A stretch of 34,770 nucleotides of DNA from Rhodospirillaceae bacterium CCH5-H10 (GTDB lineage: Bacteria; Pseudomonadota; Alphaproteobacteria; Reyranellales; Reyranellaceae). The translations under genes were made by a program, and so were the position numbers. The stretch's first letter is position 1. Every line of letters begins with the position of its first letter. Positions 24,588-33,788 of this stretch are shown here, one piece after another. The notes under the pieces were generated by a model. That model searched no databases. It was given only the letters and a program-made list of their open reading frames with translations, and had not been told where the DNA came from. Location of the stretch: assembly GCA_001557035.1 (NCBI GenBank), contig LSKJ01000224.1, forward strand, positions 1 to 34,770, written 5' to 3'.

Positions 24588-25940
24588 TCAGGCCAGGCGA
24601 AGGCGAAGGGTAAAGACCGAGCCGCCCTGCGGCCGGTCGTCGACCGTGATGGTGCCGTCATGGGCGGCAGCCACACGGGTGACGATCGCGAGTCCAAGAC
24701 CGCGACTCTCGGGCCGCGAGCGATCGCGCCGCCAGAAGCGCTTGAAGATCGTCTCGCGCTCGGCAAGCGGCACGCCGGGACCTTCGTCGAGCACGCGCAC
24801 GATCCCTTCGGCATCGACATCGACGTCGACCGAACCGCCGGCCGGCGTATGGCGAATGGCGTTCTCGATGAGGTTGCGCACCGCCCGGAACAGCGCCTCG
24901 GCATGGCCGCGCACCCACACCGGCGTTTCCATCCCGGTGAGCGCGATGGTCTTGCCGCTGTTCACCGCCAAAGGCGCCATGAATGCCACGGCATCGGCAC
25001 ACACGGCCTGCAAGTCGGCCTTGGAATCGCCGTCCACGACGAACGCCTCGAGTTCGGCGATGTCGAGGACCTGGTTCACCGTCCGCGTCATGTTCACGAT
25101 GTCGGTCTGCAGCGATCGGCGCAGCGACGCATCCTCCATCGTGTCCACGCGCGCGCGCATGATGGCGAGCGGCGTCCGCAGCTCGTGCGCCATGTCGGCG
25201 GTGAACTCCCGTTGCGCGCGATAGCCCGCCTCGAGCCGGTCGAGCGCCTCGTTCACCGCATGAACGAGCGGCACGATCTCGGCAGGCATCGACTGCTCCG
25301 AGAGCCTGACGTCGGTGCTGGTCGGCCCGATCGACGCCGCCGTATCGGAGGCCTGCCGCACCGGATCGAGGGCGCGGCGGAAGATCATGATGTCGATCAG
25401 CAGCAGCAGCAGCAGGATCGGGAAGGTGATCCAGGCGACGCGCGGAAAGAACGAGGCGACGATGTCGTCGATGATGACGTCGCGGTGCGCGAGATCCTGC
25501 CCGACCTGGATCCAGTAAAGCCGGTCGCCGATGGCGCGTGGCACGTTGACCCCGATCAGCACGGTGCCATTGCGGCGCCGCCGGCTGAACGAATCGTTCG
25601 TCAGCGGCTCGCCGACCACCGAAAGCGGAAGACCGTCGGCCCGCGAGGTGAACAGGGCCTTGCCCTTCGAATCGAGGATGGCATAGGCGTAGAGCGCGTA
25701 TCCGCCCGAATAGATGGGTTCGGCTTCCGGCGGGATGTCCAGCGTGACGCCGCCGTCGGCCGTCGGCCGCAGGAAGCTGGCGATCGTGAGGGCCTGGGCG
25801 CGCAGGGCGTCGCGATGAAGGCTGTTGGCGGCCTCGTTGAGCAGCCAGTAGAGCGCCAGAGGCATCAGGATCGACGTCACGGCGATCGCCACGACGTGCA
25901 GCGCGACGACCCGCGAGATGATCGAGCGGAAGCGCCTCAA
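24588..25940 (-). CDS. Sensor histidine kinase, TctE/QseC-like
   Basis: 450 residues from a TTG that overlaps the regulator stop (TTGA). Membrane segments at about 10-31 and 168-187 flank a periplasmic domain of about 135 residues (2CSK-N type). The linker is followed by the H-box with H252 in MAHELRTPL, N-box N360 in NLIENAIRH, G1 DEGPGV and G2 RGLGLAIV. It phosphorylates the regulator encoded just upstream. The divergent RND efflux genes are the likely target, so the sensor may detect a metal or toxic organic compound; many relatives near Bug receptors sense carboxylates instead. Confidence 0.92.
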   Translation of the reverse strand: MRRFRSIISRVVALHVVAIAVTSILMPLALYWLLNEAANSLHRDALRAQALTIASFLRPTADGGVTLDIPPEAEPIYSGGYALYAYAILDSKGKALFTSRADGLPLSVVGEPLTNDSFSRRRRNGTVLIGVNVPRAIGDRLYWIQVGQDLAHRDVIIDDIVASFFPRVAWITFPILLLLLLIDIMIFRRALDPVRQASDTAASIGPTSTDVRLSEQSMPAEIVPLVHAVNEALDRLEAGYRAQREFTADMAHELRTPLAIMRARVDTMEDASLRRSLQTDIVNMTRTVNQVLDIAELEAFVVDGDSKADLQAVCADAVAFMAPLAVNSGKTIALTGMETPVWVRGHAEALFRAVRNLIENAIRHTPAGGSVDVDVDAEGIVRVLDEGPGVPLAERETIFKRFWRRDRSRPESRGLGLAIVTRVAAAHDGTITVDDRPQGGSVFTLRLRLA

Positions 25941-26620
25941 GCGGTCGCCTTTTCCTCGGCCAGCAGGTAACCGACGCCGCGCACCGTGTGGATCTTCACC
26001 GTGGCGCCGCAGTCCTGCAGCATCTTGCGCAGGCGATGGACATAGACCTCCACGGCGTTGGAGCCGACATCGCCCGAGAGGCCGAACAACTGGTCCTCGA
26101 ACAGGCGCTTGGGCACCACGTTGCCGCCGCGTCGCAGCAGGATCTCCAGGATCGCCGTCTCGCGTGCCGGAAAGGCCCGCACGGCGCCGTCGACGAAGAC
26201 CTGACGTCCCTCGGTCTCCAGCGACACGTTGCCGAAGGTGATCTGGCGGCCGAGAAGGTTGCCGGGCCGGCGCAGCAGCGCCTGCAGGCGCGCCACCAGT
26301 TCCTCCATCGCAAACGGTTTCACCAGATAGTCGTCGGCTCCCGCGCGCAGGCCGTTCACCCGGTCGCTCACGCCGTCGCGCGCCGTCAGCACGAGCACCG
26401 GCGTCGAATCGCCGCGTCCACGGATGCCGCGCAGCAGCGACAGGCCATCCTGGTCGGGAAGTCCGAGATCGAGCACGATGGCCGAATAGCGCATCGCCGC
26501 CAGCGAATGCGCCGCGTCGCCGGCATTGCCGACGGAATCGGCCGAGAATCCGCTCCGCGCCAGGCCCTTGACCAGCAAGGCGACGAGTTCGGCATTGTCC
26601 TCGACGAGAAGGACTCTCAT
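25937..26620 (-). CDS. OmpR-family response regulator, TctD/QseB-like
   Basis: 227 residues. The receiver has acidic E7-D8, phosphoacceptor D51 in VLDLGLPDQDG, T79 and K101. The C-terminal winged helix (about 125-220) has SNAVEVYVHRLRKML and TVRGVGYLL, the QseB/TctD signature. It is the first gene of the two-component operon, and its TGA overlaps the kinase TTG. Transcription diverges from the efflux operon across a 136-base gap holding repeated CACGT half-sites. Confidence 0.95.
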   Translation of the reverse strand: MRVLLVEDNAELVALLVKGLARSGFSADSVGNAGDAAHSLAAMRYSAIVLDLGLPDQDGLSLLRGIRGRGDSTPVLVLTARDGVSDRVNGLRAGADDYLVKPFAMEELVARLQALLRRPGNLLGRQITFGNVSLETEGRQVFVDGAVRAFPARETAILEILLRRGGNVVPKRLFEDQLFGLSGDVGSNAVEVYVHRLRKMLQDCGATVKIHTVRGVGYLLAEEKATA

Positions 26621-26710
26621 GGATGCCTGCCCCTCCCCTGGGCACGGTCGGTCGCTTCGATCCTAGCATGGACGGCGACCGCAGAACCGGATCCGCACGC
26701 CGAATCTCCA

Positions 26711-26736
26711 TCACACGTCAGGCGCACGTAATGTGA
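26711..26736. promoter_or_regulatory. Candidate regulator box in the two-component/efflux divergent region
   Basis: Two CACGT half-sites begin at 26714 and 26725, exactly 11 bases apart, one helical turn, as for OmpR-family tandem sites. The same stretch is bounded by TCACA (26711-26715) and TGTGA (26732-26736). The site ends 21 bases before the preferred adaptor ATG at 26757. Binding by the adjacent regulator is inference. Confidence 0.4.
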
Positions 26737-26756
26737 AGCGCCTAGCTTTCGGCTCC

Positions 26757-28001
26757 ATGAACAGCGCCCCCGAAATTTCTCGCAAATCTCCTCTGCGCCG
26801 CCATCGCCTGTGGCTGGCCGGAACGGGGATCGCCGCTCTGGCGCTCGCCGGCGTCTGGACCATCGACACGGGGCCGACCAACGCACTCGTCCGGCCGGTG
26901 GCCACGGTCGAGAGCGACGGCGCATTCCATCCGAGCGAGACCCAGTGGTCGGGCCTGCGCTTTGCGCCGGTCGAGGCTGCGTCCTTCCGCGACGAGCGTG
27001 CCACCGACGGCAAGATCGGCATCAACGAGGACACCACGACGCCGGTCTTCTCGCCCTACTCCGGCCGGGTCACGCGCCTGATCGCCCGGCCCGGCGAGCA
27101 TGTCGAACGCGGCGCGCCCCTGTTCGCCATCGAGGCGAGCGAGTTCGTGCAGGGCCAGAACGACCTGGTGAGCGCCATTGCCGCCGTCGAGAAGGCGCGG
27201 TCGAAGCTGGCGCTGGCCCAGAACTTCGAGAAGCGGCAGAAGGAGCTGCTGGCGATCCGCGGCGGCGCGCTGAAGGACCTCGAGCAGGCCCAGTCCGATC
27301 TCGTCGCGGCGCAGGGCGACCTGCGCTCCTCCGAGATCGCGCTCGCGGCCGTCCGCAACCGGTTGCGCATCCTCGGCCGGACCGACACCGAGATCGACGC
27401 GCTGGAGAAGGTCGATCACATCGGCGCCGAAACGATCGTCTCGGCCCCGATCGCGGGCACCGTCATCCAGCGCAAGGTCGGCCTCGGCCAGTACATCAAC
27501 GCCGGCGCCACCGACCCCGTCTTCAGCATCGGCGATCTTTCCAAGGTCTGGCTGATCGCCAATGTCCGCGAATCCGACGCCCCCAGGATGAAGGTCGGCG
27601 CACCGGTCGAGGTTTCGGTGCTCGCCCATCCCGGCCGCACCTTCAACGCCAGGCTGGCCTACGTCGCGCCGTCGCTCGATCCCAACACGCGCCGCCTGCC
27701 GGTGCGCGCCGAGATCGACAATGCCGACCGCGAGCTGCTGCCGGAGATGTTCGCCAGCTTCCGCATCGTCACCGGCGAGCCCACCAACAACCCCGCCGTT
27801 CCGCAGGAAGCCGTCGTCTACGAAGGCGCCAATGCCCGCGTCTGGGTGGCGCGGCCGCAGGACAAGTCGGTCGTTTCGCGTCCCGTCGATGTCGGCCAGA
27901 CCGCCAACGGCATGGTCGAGGTCAAGAAGGGCCTGGCCCTGGGCGAGAACGTGGTGACCAGCGGCACTCTCTTCATCGATCGCGCCGCCAAGCGCGACTG
28001 A
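26757..28001 (+). CDS. RND efflux periplasmic adaptor, CzcB/CusB-like
   Basis: 414 residues. An N-terminal membrane anchor (about 18-35) is followed by a barrel-sandwich half VFSPYSGRVTRLIARPGEHV, an alpha-helical hairpin (about 125-205) and the returning half VSAPIAGTVIQRKVGLGQYI. The beta-barrel and membrane-proximal domains end near GTLFIDRAAK. It links the inner-membrane pump to the outer-membrane channel. No N-terminal metal-binding Met or His cluster is obvious. The ATG at 26757 is chosen; an in-frame GTG at 26733 would overlap the candidate operator. Confidence 0.93.
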   Translation: MNSAPEISRKSPLRRHRLWLAGTGIAALALAGVWTIDTGPTNALVRPVATVESDGAFHPSETQWSGLRFAPVEAASFRDERATDGKIGINEDTTTPVFSPYSGRVTRLIARPGEHVERGAPLFAIEASEFVQGQNDLVSAIAAVEKARSKLALAQNFEKRQKELLAIRGGALKDLEQAQSDLVAAQGDLRSSEIALAAVRNRLRILGRTDTEIDALEKVDHIGAETIVSAPIAGTVIQRKVGLGQYINAGATDPVFSIGDLSKVWLIANVRESDAPRMKVGAPVEVSVLAHPGRTFNARLAYVAPSLDPNTRRLPVRAEIDNADRELLPEMFASFRIVTGEPTNNPAVPQEAVVYEGANARVWVARPQDKSVVSRPVDVGQTANGMVEVKKGLALGENVVTSGTLFIDRAAKRD

Positions 28002-28009
28002 CGGCCCGG

Positions 28010-28029
28010 CCGCGCCTCTTCCGGCGCGG
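28010..28029 (+). promoter_or_regulatory. Intercistronic hairpin between adaptor and pump genes
   Basis: Perfect 7-base GC stem CCGCGCC/GGCGCGG with loop TCTTCC, followed by a pyrimidine-rich TCTTCCC, eight bases after the adaptor stop. It may lower pump relative to adaptor synthesis by partial termination or protect the upstream RNA end. Confidence 0.45.
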
Positions 28030-28052
28030 TCTTCCCAACCCCTCGGCTGCCC

Positions 28053-31000
28053 ATGAGAACCATCGTCGCCGCCGCCCTCAAGCAGCGAATCCTCGTTGTC
28101 ATCCTGAGCGTGGTGCTGTCCATCGCCGGATTGTTCGCCTATGCGCGCCTCAACATCGAGGCGTATCCGGACCCGGTGCCGCCGCTGGTCGACATCATCA
28201 CGCAGAATCCCGGCCAGTCGTCGGAGGAGATCGAGCGCTACATCACGGTCCCGATCGAGATCCAGATGGCGGGCCTGCCCTACATCCAGGCCATCCGGTC
28301 CGTGTCGCTGTTCGGGCTCAGCGACGTGAAGGTCCAGTTCACCTACGACGTGACCTACCAGCAGGCCTCGCAGATGGTGATCAACCGCCTGTCGCAGCTT
28401 GGCCCGCTGCCCAACGGCGCGCAGCCCGTCCTGTCGCCGACCAGCCCGATCGGCGAGGTCTTTCGCTATCGCATCGTGGGCCCGCCGGGCTACTCGGTCG
28501 CCGACCTGAAGACGTTGCAGGACTGGGTGCTGCAGCGTCGCCTCAAGGCGGTCCCGGGTGTCGTCGACGTCACCGGCTGGGGCGGCAAGACCAAGACCTA
28601 CGACATCACCGTGAACCTCGACCGGCTGCTGGCCTACGGGCTCACGCTGAAGCAGGTGCTCGACGGGCTGAACAACGCCAACATCAATGTCGGCGCCAAC
28701 ACCGTGAACATCGGCTCGCAGTCGGCGATCGTGCGCAGCGTCGGCCAGATCCGGTCGATGGACGACATCCGCAACACCATGCTGACCGTGCGCGACGGCG
28801 CGCCGGTGCTGGTCTCGGACGTGGCCGATGTCACCGTGGGCAACCAGCCGAGGCTGGGAATCGCCGGCCAGAACGACGATGACGACATCGTGCAGGGCAT
28901 CGTGCTGATGCGGCGTGGCGCGGAGACCATGCCGACCCTGACCGGCGTGCTGGCCGAGGTCGACAGGATCAACAAAGGCGGCATCCTGCCGCCGGGCGTT
29001 CGCATCGAACGCATCTACGACCGCAGCGCGCTGGTCGACATCACGACCCACACCGTCCTGCACAACATGGTGGTGGGCGTCTGTCTCATCTTCCTGATCC
29101 AGTGGCTGTTCCTCGGCGACCTGCGCAGCGCGCTGATCGTCTCGGCCACCATCCCCTTCGCGCTGTTGTTCGCGGTGGTCGTGCTGGTGGTCAGCGGCGA
29201 GTCGGCCAACCTTCTGTCGATGGGCGCCATCGACTTCGGCATCATCGTCGACGCCACCGTCATCATGGTCGAGAACATCTTCCGGCATCTGTCCGAGGGA
29301 GATCACAAGACCGGCCCCCAGACGCGGCCGCCCGACGGTCTCACCGGCAAGCTCGCGACCATCTTCAACGCCTCGACCGAGGTCACCACGGCGATCTTCT
29401 TCTCCGCGACCATCATCATCGCGGGCTTCCTGCCGCTGTTCACCCTGTCGGGCGTCGAAGGCCACATCTTCGGCCCGATGGCGCGCACCTATGCCTATGC
29501 GCTGCTGGGCGGCCTGATCGCCACCTTCACCGTCTCGCCGGCGCTCTCGGCCCTGCTGCTGCCCGAGAAGGTCGCGCATGCGGAAACGCGCGCGGTGCGC
29601 ATCATCCGCGCCGCCTACGAGAGGCTGCGCGACCTGGCCCTGGGCAGCCGCCGCGCGACGGTCGCCGCCGGCGTCGGAGCGCTGGCGCTGGCCGGCCTCG
29701 CCGGCGGCTCGATCGGGCTCGAATTCCTGCCCAAGCTCGAGGAAGGCAACATGTGGATCCGCGCCGTCATGCCGGCGTCGATCTCGCTGGAAGCGGGCAA
29801 CGACTACGCCAACCGCATGCGCAAGCTCATCAAGAGCTTCCCCGAGGCCGAGACCGTGATCTCCCAGCATGGGCGGCCCGACGACGGCACCGATTCGACC
29901 GGCTTCTTCAACGCCGAGTTCTTCGTGCCGCTGCGGCCCATGGACCAGTGGCGCAAGGGTCTCGACAAGGAAGGGCTGATTGCAGAGATCAACGGCGCCC
30001 TGGAGAAGGGTTTCCCGGGAGTCGAGTTCACCTTCTCGCAATACATCCAGGACAACGTCCAGGAAGCGGCGTCCGGCGTGAAGGGCGAGAACTCGGTCAA
30101 GATCTCGGGCAACGATCTCGAGACGCTGGCCAGGCTCGGGAACGAGATCAAGTCGGTCCTCGCCACCGTGCCGGGCATCACCGACCTCGCGGTTTCCGCC
30201 TCGCTCGGCCAGCCGACCATCCGCATCGACATCGACCGCGCCAAGGCCGCGCGCTACGGGCTGGCGCCGGGCGACATCAACGCCACCGTGCAGGCCGCGA
30301 TCGGCGGTCAGGCCGCGGGCGACGTCTACGAGAGCGGCAGCGACCGCCACTTCCCGATGGTCGTCCGCCTCGCCTCGCGCTACCGCCAGAGCCTCGACGC
30401 GATCAACCGCATCCAGATCGGCGTGCAGGGCACCAACGGCATCACCCAGGTCCCGCTGGGCGAGGTCGCGACGGTCGAGCTGGTGTCCGGCGCCTACTAC
30501 ATCTATCGCGAACAGCAGGAGCGCTACGTCCCGGTGAAGTTCAGCGTGCGCGGCCGCGATCTCGGCAGCGCGATCATCGAGGCGCAGGAGCGCGTCGCCG
30601 AGAAGGTGAAGATCCCCGGCGGCTACCGCATCGAATGGGTCGGCGAGTTTGGCAACCTGAAGAATGCGTTGCAGCGCCTGGCCGTCGCCGTGCCGATCGC
30701 CATCGGGCTGATCGGCCTGCTACTCTACATGAGCTTCGGTTCGTTCCGCGACACGCTGCTGGCCGCCAGCGCCATCCCGATGGCCCTGGTCGGCGGCATC
30801 CTGGGCCTCTGGATCACCGACATGTCGTTCAGCATCTCGGCCGCCATTGGCTTCGTGGCCCTGTTCGGCATCGCCGCCATGAACGGCATCATGGTGCTGA
30901 GCTGCTACAACAGGCTGATCGACGATGGGCGCGACCGCGAGACGGCCCTGTACGAAACCTGCTCGGTGCAGATGCGCCCCGTCCTGATGACCTGCGTCGC

Positions 31001-31208
31001 CGCCGCCGTCGGCCTGCTGCCCGCGGCGTTCTCCACGGCGATCGGCAGCCAGGTCCAGCGCCCGCTCGCCATCGTCGTGGTCGGCGGCACGCTGCTGGCG
31101 CCAGTGCTCTTCCTCACGGTGCTGCCGGCCCTGATCGGCCTGTTCTCGCGCCGCCACGCTCCCGTGCCGGCGTCCCATCCCCACGATACGGTCGCGGAGG
31201 CAACATGA
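28053..31208 (+). CDS. RND efflux pump, heavy-metal (HME) type permease
   Basis: 1051 residues, the usual RND length, with 12 membrane segments in two halves each carrying a large periplasmic loop. Membrane segment 4 reads GAIDFGIIVDATVIMVEN with D394, D400 and E407, the same spacing as the proton-relay D402/D408/E415 of CzcA. This places it in the heavy-metal efflux branch rather than the multidrug branch. Opening YPDPVPPLVDI and IERYITVPIE are also HME-like. The exported ion cannot be told. The TGA overlaps the ATG of the outer-membrane gene. No clear ribosome-binding site precedes the ATG. Confidence 0.94.
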   Translation: MRTIVAAALKQRILVVILSVVLSIAGLFAYARLNIEAYPDPVPPLVDIITQNPGQSSEEIERYITVPIEIQMAGLPYIQAIRSVSLFGLSDVKVQFTYDVTYQQASQMVINRLSQLGPLPNGAQPVLSPTSPIGEVFRYRIVGPPGYSVADLKTLQDWVLQRRLKAVPGVVDVTGWGGKTKTYDITVNLDRLLAYGLTLKQVLDGLNNANINVGANTVNIGSQSAIVRSVGQIRSMDDIRNTMLTVRDGAPVLVSDVADVTVGNQPRLGIAGQNDDDDIVQGIVLMRRGAETMPTLTGVLAEVDRINKGGILPPGVRIERIYDRSALVDITTHTVLHNMVVGVCLIFLIQWLFLGDLRSALIVSATIPFALLFAVVVLVVSGESANLLSMGAIDFGIIVDATVIMVENIFRHLSEGDHKTGPQTRPPDGLTGKLATIFNASTEVTTAIFFSATIIIAGFLPLFTLSGVEGHIFGPMARTYAYALLGGLIATFTVSPALSALLLPEKVAHAETRAVRIIRAAYERLRDLALGSRRATVAAGVGALALAGLAGGSIGLEFLPKLEEGNMWIRAVMPASISLEAGNDYANRMRKLIKSFPEAETVISQHGRPDDGTDSTGFFNAEFFVPLRPMDQWRKGLDKEGLIAEINGALEKGFPGVEFTFSQYIQDNVQEAASGVKGENSVKISGNDLETLARLGNEIKSVLATVPGITDLAVSASLGQPTIRIDIDRAKAARYGLAPGDINATVQAAIGGQAAGDVYESGSDRHFPMVVRLASRYRQSLDAINRIQIGVQGTNGITQVPLGEVATVELVSGAYYIYREQQERYVPVKFSVRGRDLGSAIIEAQERVAEKVKIPGGYRIEWVGEFGNLKNALQRLAVAVPIAIGLIGLLLYMSFGSFRDTLLAASAIPMALVGGILGLWITDMSFSISAAIGFVALFGIAAMNGIMVLSCYNRLIDDGRDRETALYETCSVQMRPVLMTCVAAAVGLLPAAFSTAIGSQVQRPLAIVVVGGTLLAPVLFLTVLPALIGLFSRRHAPVPASHPHDTVAEAT

Positions 31209-32740
31209 TGCGACGTCCCTTCCTCGCCGCGCTGCCGCTCGTCGCGGCCGGCGCCCTGGCCGGCTGCTCGGTCGGCCCGGACTTCGTGTCGCCCGATAGT
31301 CCCAAGACGGCGACCTACGTTCCCGACCAGAAGAGCGACCTGGTCGCCGCCGGCATTCCGGGCGGCGAAGCGCAGCGCATCGTCCAGAGCATGGACATTC
31401 CCGGTCAGTGGTGGGGCGTTTTCCAGTCGCCGCAACTCAACAGCCTGATCGAGCAGTCGCTGCGTGCCAATCCCGACATCAAGGCGGCCATTGCCGGCCT
31501 GCGGGTCGCCCAACAGAACGCCCGCGCGCAGCGCGCCACCTTGTTCCCGACGATCCAGGGCACCTTCAACGCCACGCAGAACCAGACGCCTGCCAGCCTG
31601 CAATCCGCCACGGCCGACCAGCAGCCGATCTACGGCCTGTTCGTCGCCGGCCTTCAGATCACCTATGCGCTCGACCTCTGGGGCGGCAATCGCCGGCAGA
31701 TCGAATCGCTTGAAGCCCTGGCCGAGGCGCAGTGTTTCCAGCTGGAGGGCGCCTATCTCTCGCTCACCTCCAACGTCGTCGCCGCCGCCATCGTCGAGGC
31801 TTCGCTGCGCGGCCAGGTCGAGGCCACCAAGCGGATCGTCGCCGCTCAGCGCGAGACGCTCGGCATCCTGACCCGCCAGTCGGGTCTCGGTGCCATTCCC
31901 GGCGCCGACGTCGCCACGCAGCAGGCGGCTCTCGCGCAGGCCGAGTCCACGTTGCCGCCGCTCCAGAAAGCGTTGGCGCAGCAGCGCAACCTGCTGGCGA
32001 CGCTCACCGGGCGGCTGCCCAGCGAAGCCGGCCCGGAGCGCTTCGAGCTGAGCGACCTCAAGCTGCCGCACGAGCTTCCGCTCACCCTGCCGTCGCAACT
32101 CGTCGAGCAGCGCCCCGACATCCGCGCCGCGGAGGCCAACCTCCATGCCGCCAGCGCGCAGGTCGGCGTCGCCATCGCCAACCAGCTTCCGCAGGTGACG
32201 CTGGGCTTCGGCCTCAACAGCAGCGCCCTCTCGCTCGGCACCCTGTTCATGCCTGGCCTCGCCGGCGCGACCACCGGCGCGAGCGCCCTCCAGACGCTGA
32301 TCGACGGCGGCGCGCTCGCAGCCAAGAAGCGGTCGGCGGTCGCCGCCCTCGAACAGGCCGATGCGCAGTACCAGTCGATCGTCCTCCAGGCCTATCGCAA
32401 TGTGGCCGACACGCTGAACGCCCTCGAATACGACGCGCTCGCGCTCAAGTCGGCGGTCGAGGCGGAGCGGGCCGCCGCCACGGCTCTACAGATCGCGCGC
32501 AAGCGCCTGGAGCTCGGCGACACGACCTACGTCATCGTCCTGATCGCCGAGCTCACCTACCAGCAGACGCTCCTGACGCGTGTCCAGGCGCAGGCCGCGC
32601 GTCTCACCAACACGGCGGCGCTCTTCCAGTCGCTGGGCGGCGGCTGGTGGAACCGCGACGGCACCGGTCCGGGCAACGGCCGGTCGCGCTGCAAGCCGCC
32701 GGCGTCGCCCTGGTCCATCTCCTCGAACACCCAGCGCTGA
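31205..32740 (+). CDS. Outer-membrane efflux lipoprotein, NodT/OMF family
   Basis: 511 residues. A lipoprotein signal (MMRRPFLAALPLVAAGALAGC, lipid cysteine C21) is followed by CSVGPDF, the standard start of NodT-type factors. Two OEP repeats with long helices follow, including QWWGVFQSPQLNSLIEQSL and QRPDIRAAEANLHAASAQVG, the latter repeat marker being near the middle. It forms the trimeric exit channel of the pump. ATG codons at 31205 and 31208 overlap the pump stop; the second is seven bases after GGAGG and may be the real start. Confidence 0.93.
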   Translation: MMRRPFLAALPLVAAGALAGCSVGPDFVSPDSPKTATYVPDQKSDLVAAGIPGGEAQRIVQSMDIPGQWWGVFQSPQLNSLIEQSLRANPDIKAAIAGLRVAQQNARAQRATLFPTIQGTFNATQNQTPASLQSATADQQPIYGLFVAGLQITYALDLWGGNRRQIESLEALAEAQCFQLEGAYLSLTSNVVAAAIVEASLRGQVEATKRIVAAQRETLGILTRQSGLGAIPGADVATQQAALAQAESTLPPLQKALAQQRNLLATLTGRLPSEAGPERFELSDLKLPHELPLTLPSQLVEQRPDIRAAEANLHAASAQVGVAIANQLPQVTLGFGLNSSALSLGTLFMPGLAGATTGASALQTLIDGGALAAKKRSAVAALEQADAQYQSIVLQAYRNVADTLNALEYDALALKSAVEAERAAATALQIARKRLELGDTTYVIVLIAELTYQQTLLTRVQAQAARLTNTAALFQSLGGGWWNRDGTGPGNGRSRCKPPASPWSISSNTQR

Positions 32741-32759
32741 CGCGGCGGATCGGTGTGCC

Positions 32760-33788
32760 ATGTCGGGCATGGCCACGAAGCGGCGCCCGCCGGCCACGAC
32801 CTTCAAGGCAGCCATACTGTCGGGGGCCTTCGTCGTGTCGGCCGCTGTGGGTTACGCCGACATCGTCACCGGCGACCTGCGGCTCACGGCCCTCTACCTC
32901 GTCGTCATCTTCGGCGCCTCTTGGCTCGCGGGACGCTGGATCGGCGCGCTGGCGGCAATGATCGCCTTCGGCTGGATGATCGGCGCCAATCCGCCGCCCG
33001 CCTTCATCAGCCCCCGCTTCAGCTACTACGCCGTCGAAGGCATCGGCACGGCGGCGGTGTTCCTGGCGAGCGCCCTTCTGGCCGACCGGCTGAGGCACAG
33101 CCTCGACCGGGAGCGATTGCAGAACCTCAACCTGTCGCGATACCTGCCGTCCGAACTGGTCGACCGCCTGGCGCGCGAGGGCCTGCGGGCAACGCGCGGC
33201 CGGCGCTTGAATGCCGCCATCCTGTTCATGGACATGCGCGACTTCACGGCGGCCGTTCAGACGATGGAGCCCGACGCGCTCTTCGGCTTCCTGCAGGACT
33301 ACCGCATGCTGATCTCGCGCACGGTGGAAGCCGAGGGAGGCCTCATCGACAAGTTCATCGGTGATGGCGTGCTGGCGGTCTTCGGCGCCGTGCGGCCCTC
33401 GCCGGACGACGCGCTGGCCGCAGTCCGTTGCGGCCTTCGGCTGGTCGCGGCGATCGACGCGTGGAACGTCGAGCGCTCCCGGCACGGCGAACCGCCGGTG
33501 CGTGTCGGCGTGGGAGTCCACCATGGCGAGATCGTCATCGGCGCCATCGGCGATGAACAGCGCCTCGAATATTCCGTCGTCGGTCATGCGGTGAACGTCT
33601 GCTCGCGCATCGAGCGGCTGACGAAGAAGTACGGATCGCCACTGCTGGTGTCGGAGGAAGCGTTGACCGAAGCGGCGCGCAGCGGCCTGTCGGCCGACGG
33701 CTGGCATCGGATCGTCGATGAAGAGGTGCACGGCATTTCAGGCGAACTGCGATTGGCGGCACCCTGCTGGCGCCGTTCCTGTTCCTGA
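32760..33788 (+). CDS. Membrane class III adenylate/guanylate cyclase
   Basis: 342 residues. About four N-terminal membrane segments (14-34, 43-58, 60-76, 91-109) precede a class III catalytic domain (about 148-325). Metal aspartates are D158 (LFMDMRDFT) and D202 (FIGDGVLAVFG), the purine-selecting lysine is K198, and the transition-state pair is N279 and R283 in VNVCSRIE. The second purine-selecting position is S272 rather than the usual Thr or Asp, so ATP over GTP preference is probable but not certain. The last residues LAAPCWRRSCS are read out of frame from an RND gene remnant, so the native C-terminus may be altered. It lies 19 bases after the efflux operon. Confidence 0.9.
   Translation: MSGMATKRRPPATTFKAAILSGAFVVSAAVGYADIVTGDLRLTALYLVVIFGASWLAGRWIGALAAMIAFGWMIGANPPPAFISPRFSYYAVEGIGTAAVFLASALLADRLRHSLDRERLQNLNLSRYLPSELVDRLAREGLRATRGRRLNAAILFMDMRDFTAAVQTMEPDALFGFLQDYRMLISRTVEAEGGLIDKFIGDGVLAVFGAVRPSPDDALAAVRCGLRLVAAIDAWNVERSRHGEPPVRVGVGVHHGEIVIGAIGDEQRLEYSVVGHAVNVCSRIERLTKKYGSPLLVSEEALTEAARSGLSADGWHRIVDEEVHGISGELRLAAPCWRRSCS

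Noticed and set aside
25391..25418. CAG-rich run (cagcagcagcagcagcag) that looks like a triplet repeat
   Set aside because: It encodes the leucine run (ILLLLLLIDI) of the kinase's second membrane segment on the minus strand, so it is ordinary coding sequence.
25941..26714. Long open extension upstream of the histidine kinase frame
   Set aside because: It is an off-frame reading of the response regulator gene. The TTG overlapping the regulator stop gives a normal kinase with a membrane segment at its start.
26742..30350. A 1202-residue minus-strand open frame opposite the efflux genes
   Set aside because: Same reason: complement of RND adaptor and pump coding sequence, with low-complexity His/Asp/Arg-rich text and no ribosome-binding site.
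29102..31204. Long open extension upstream of the NodT-type gene in its frame
   Set aside because: It is an out-of-frame reading of the pump gene; the lipoprotein signal at 31205 marks the true start.
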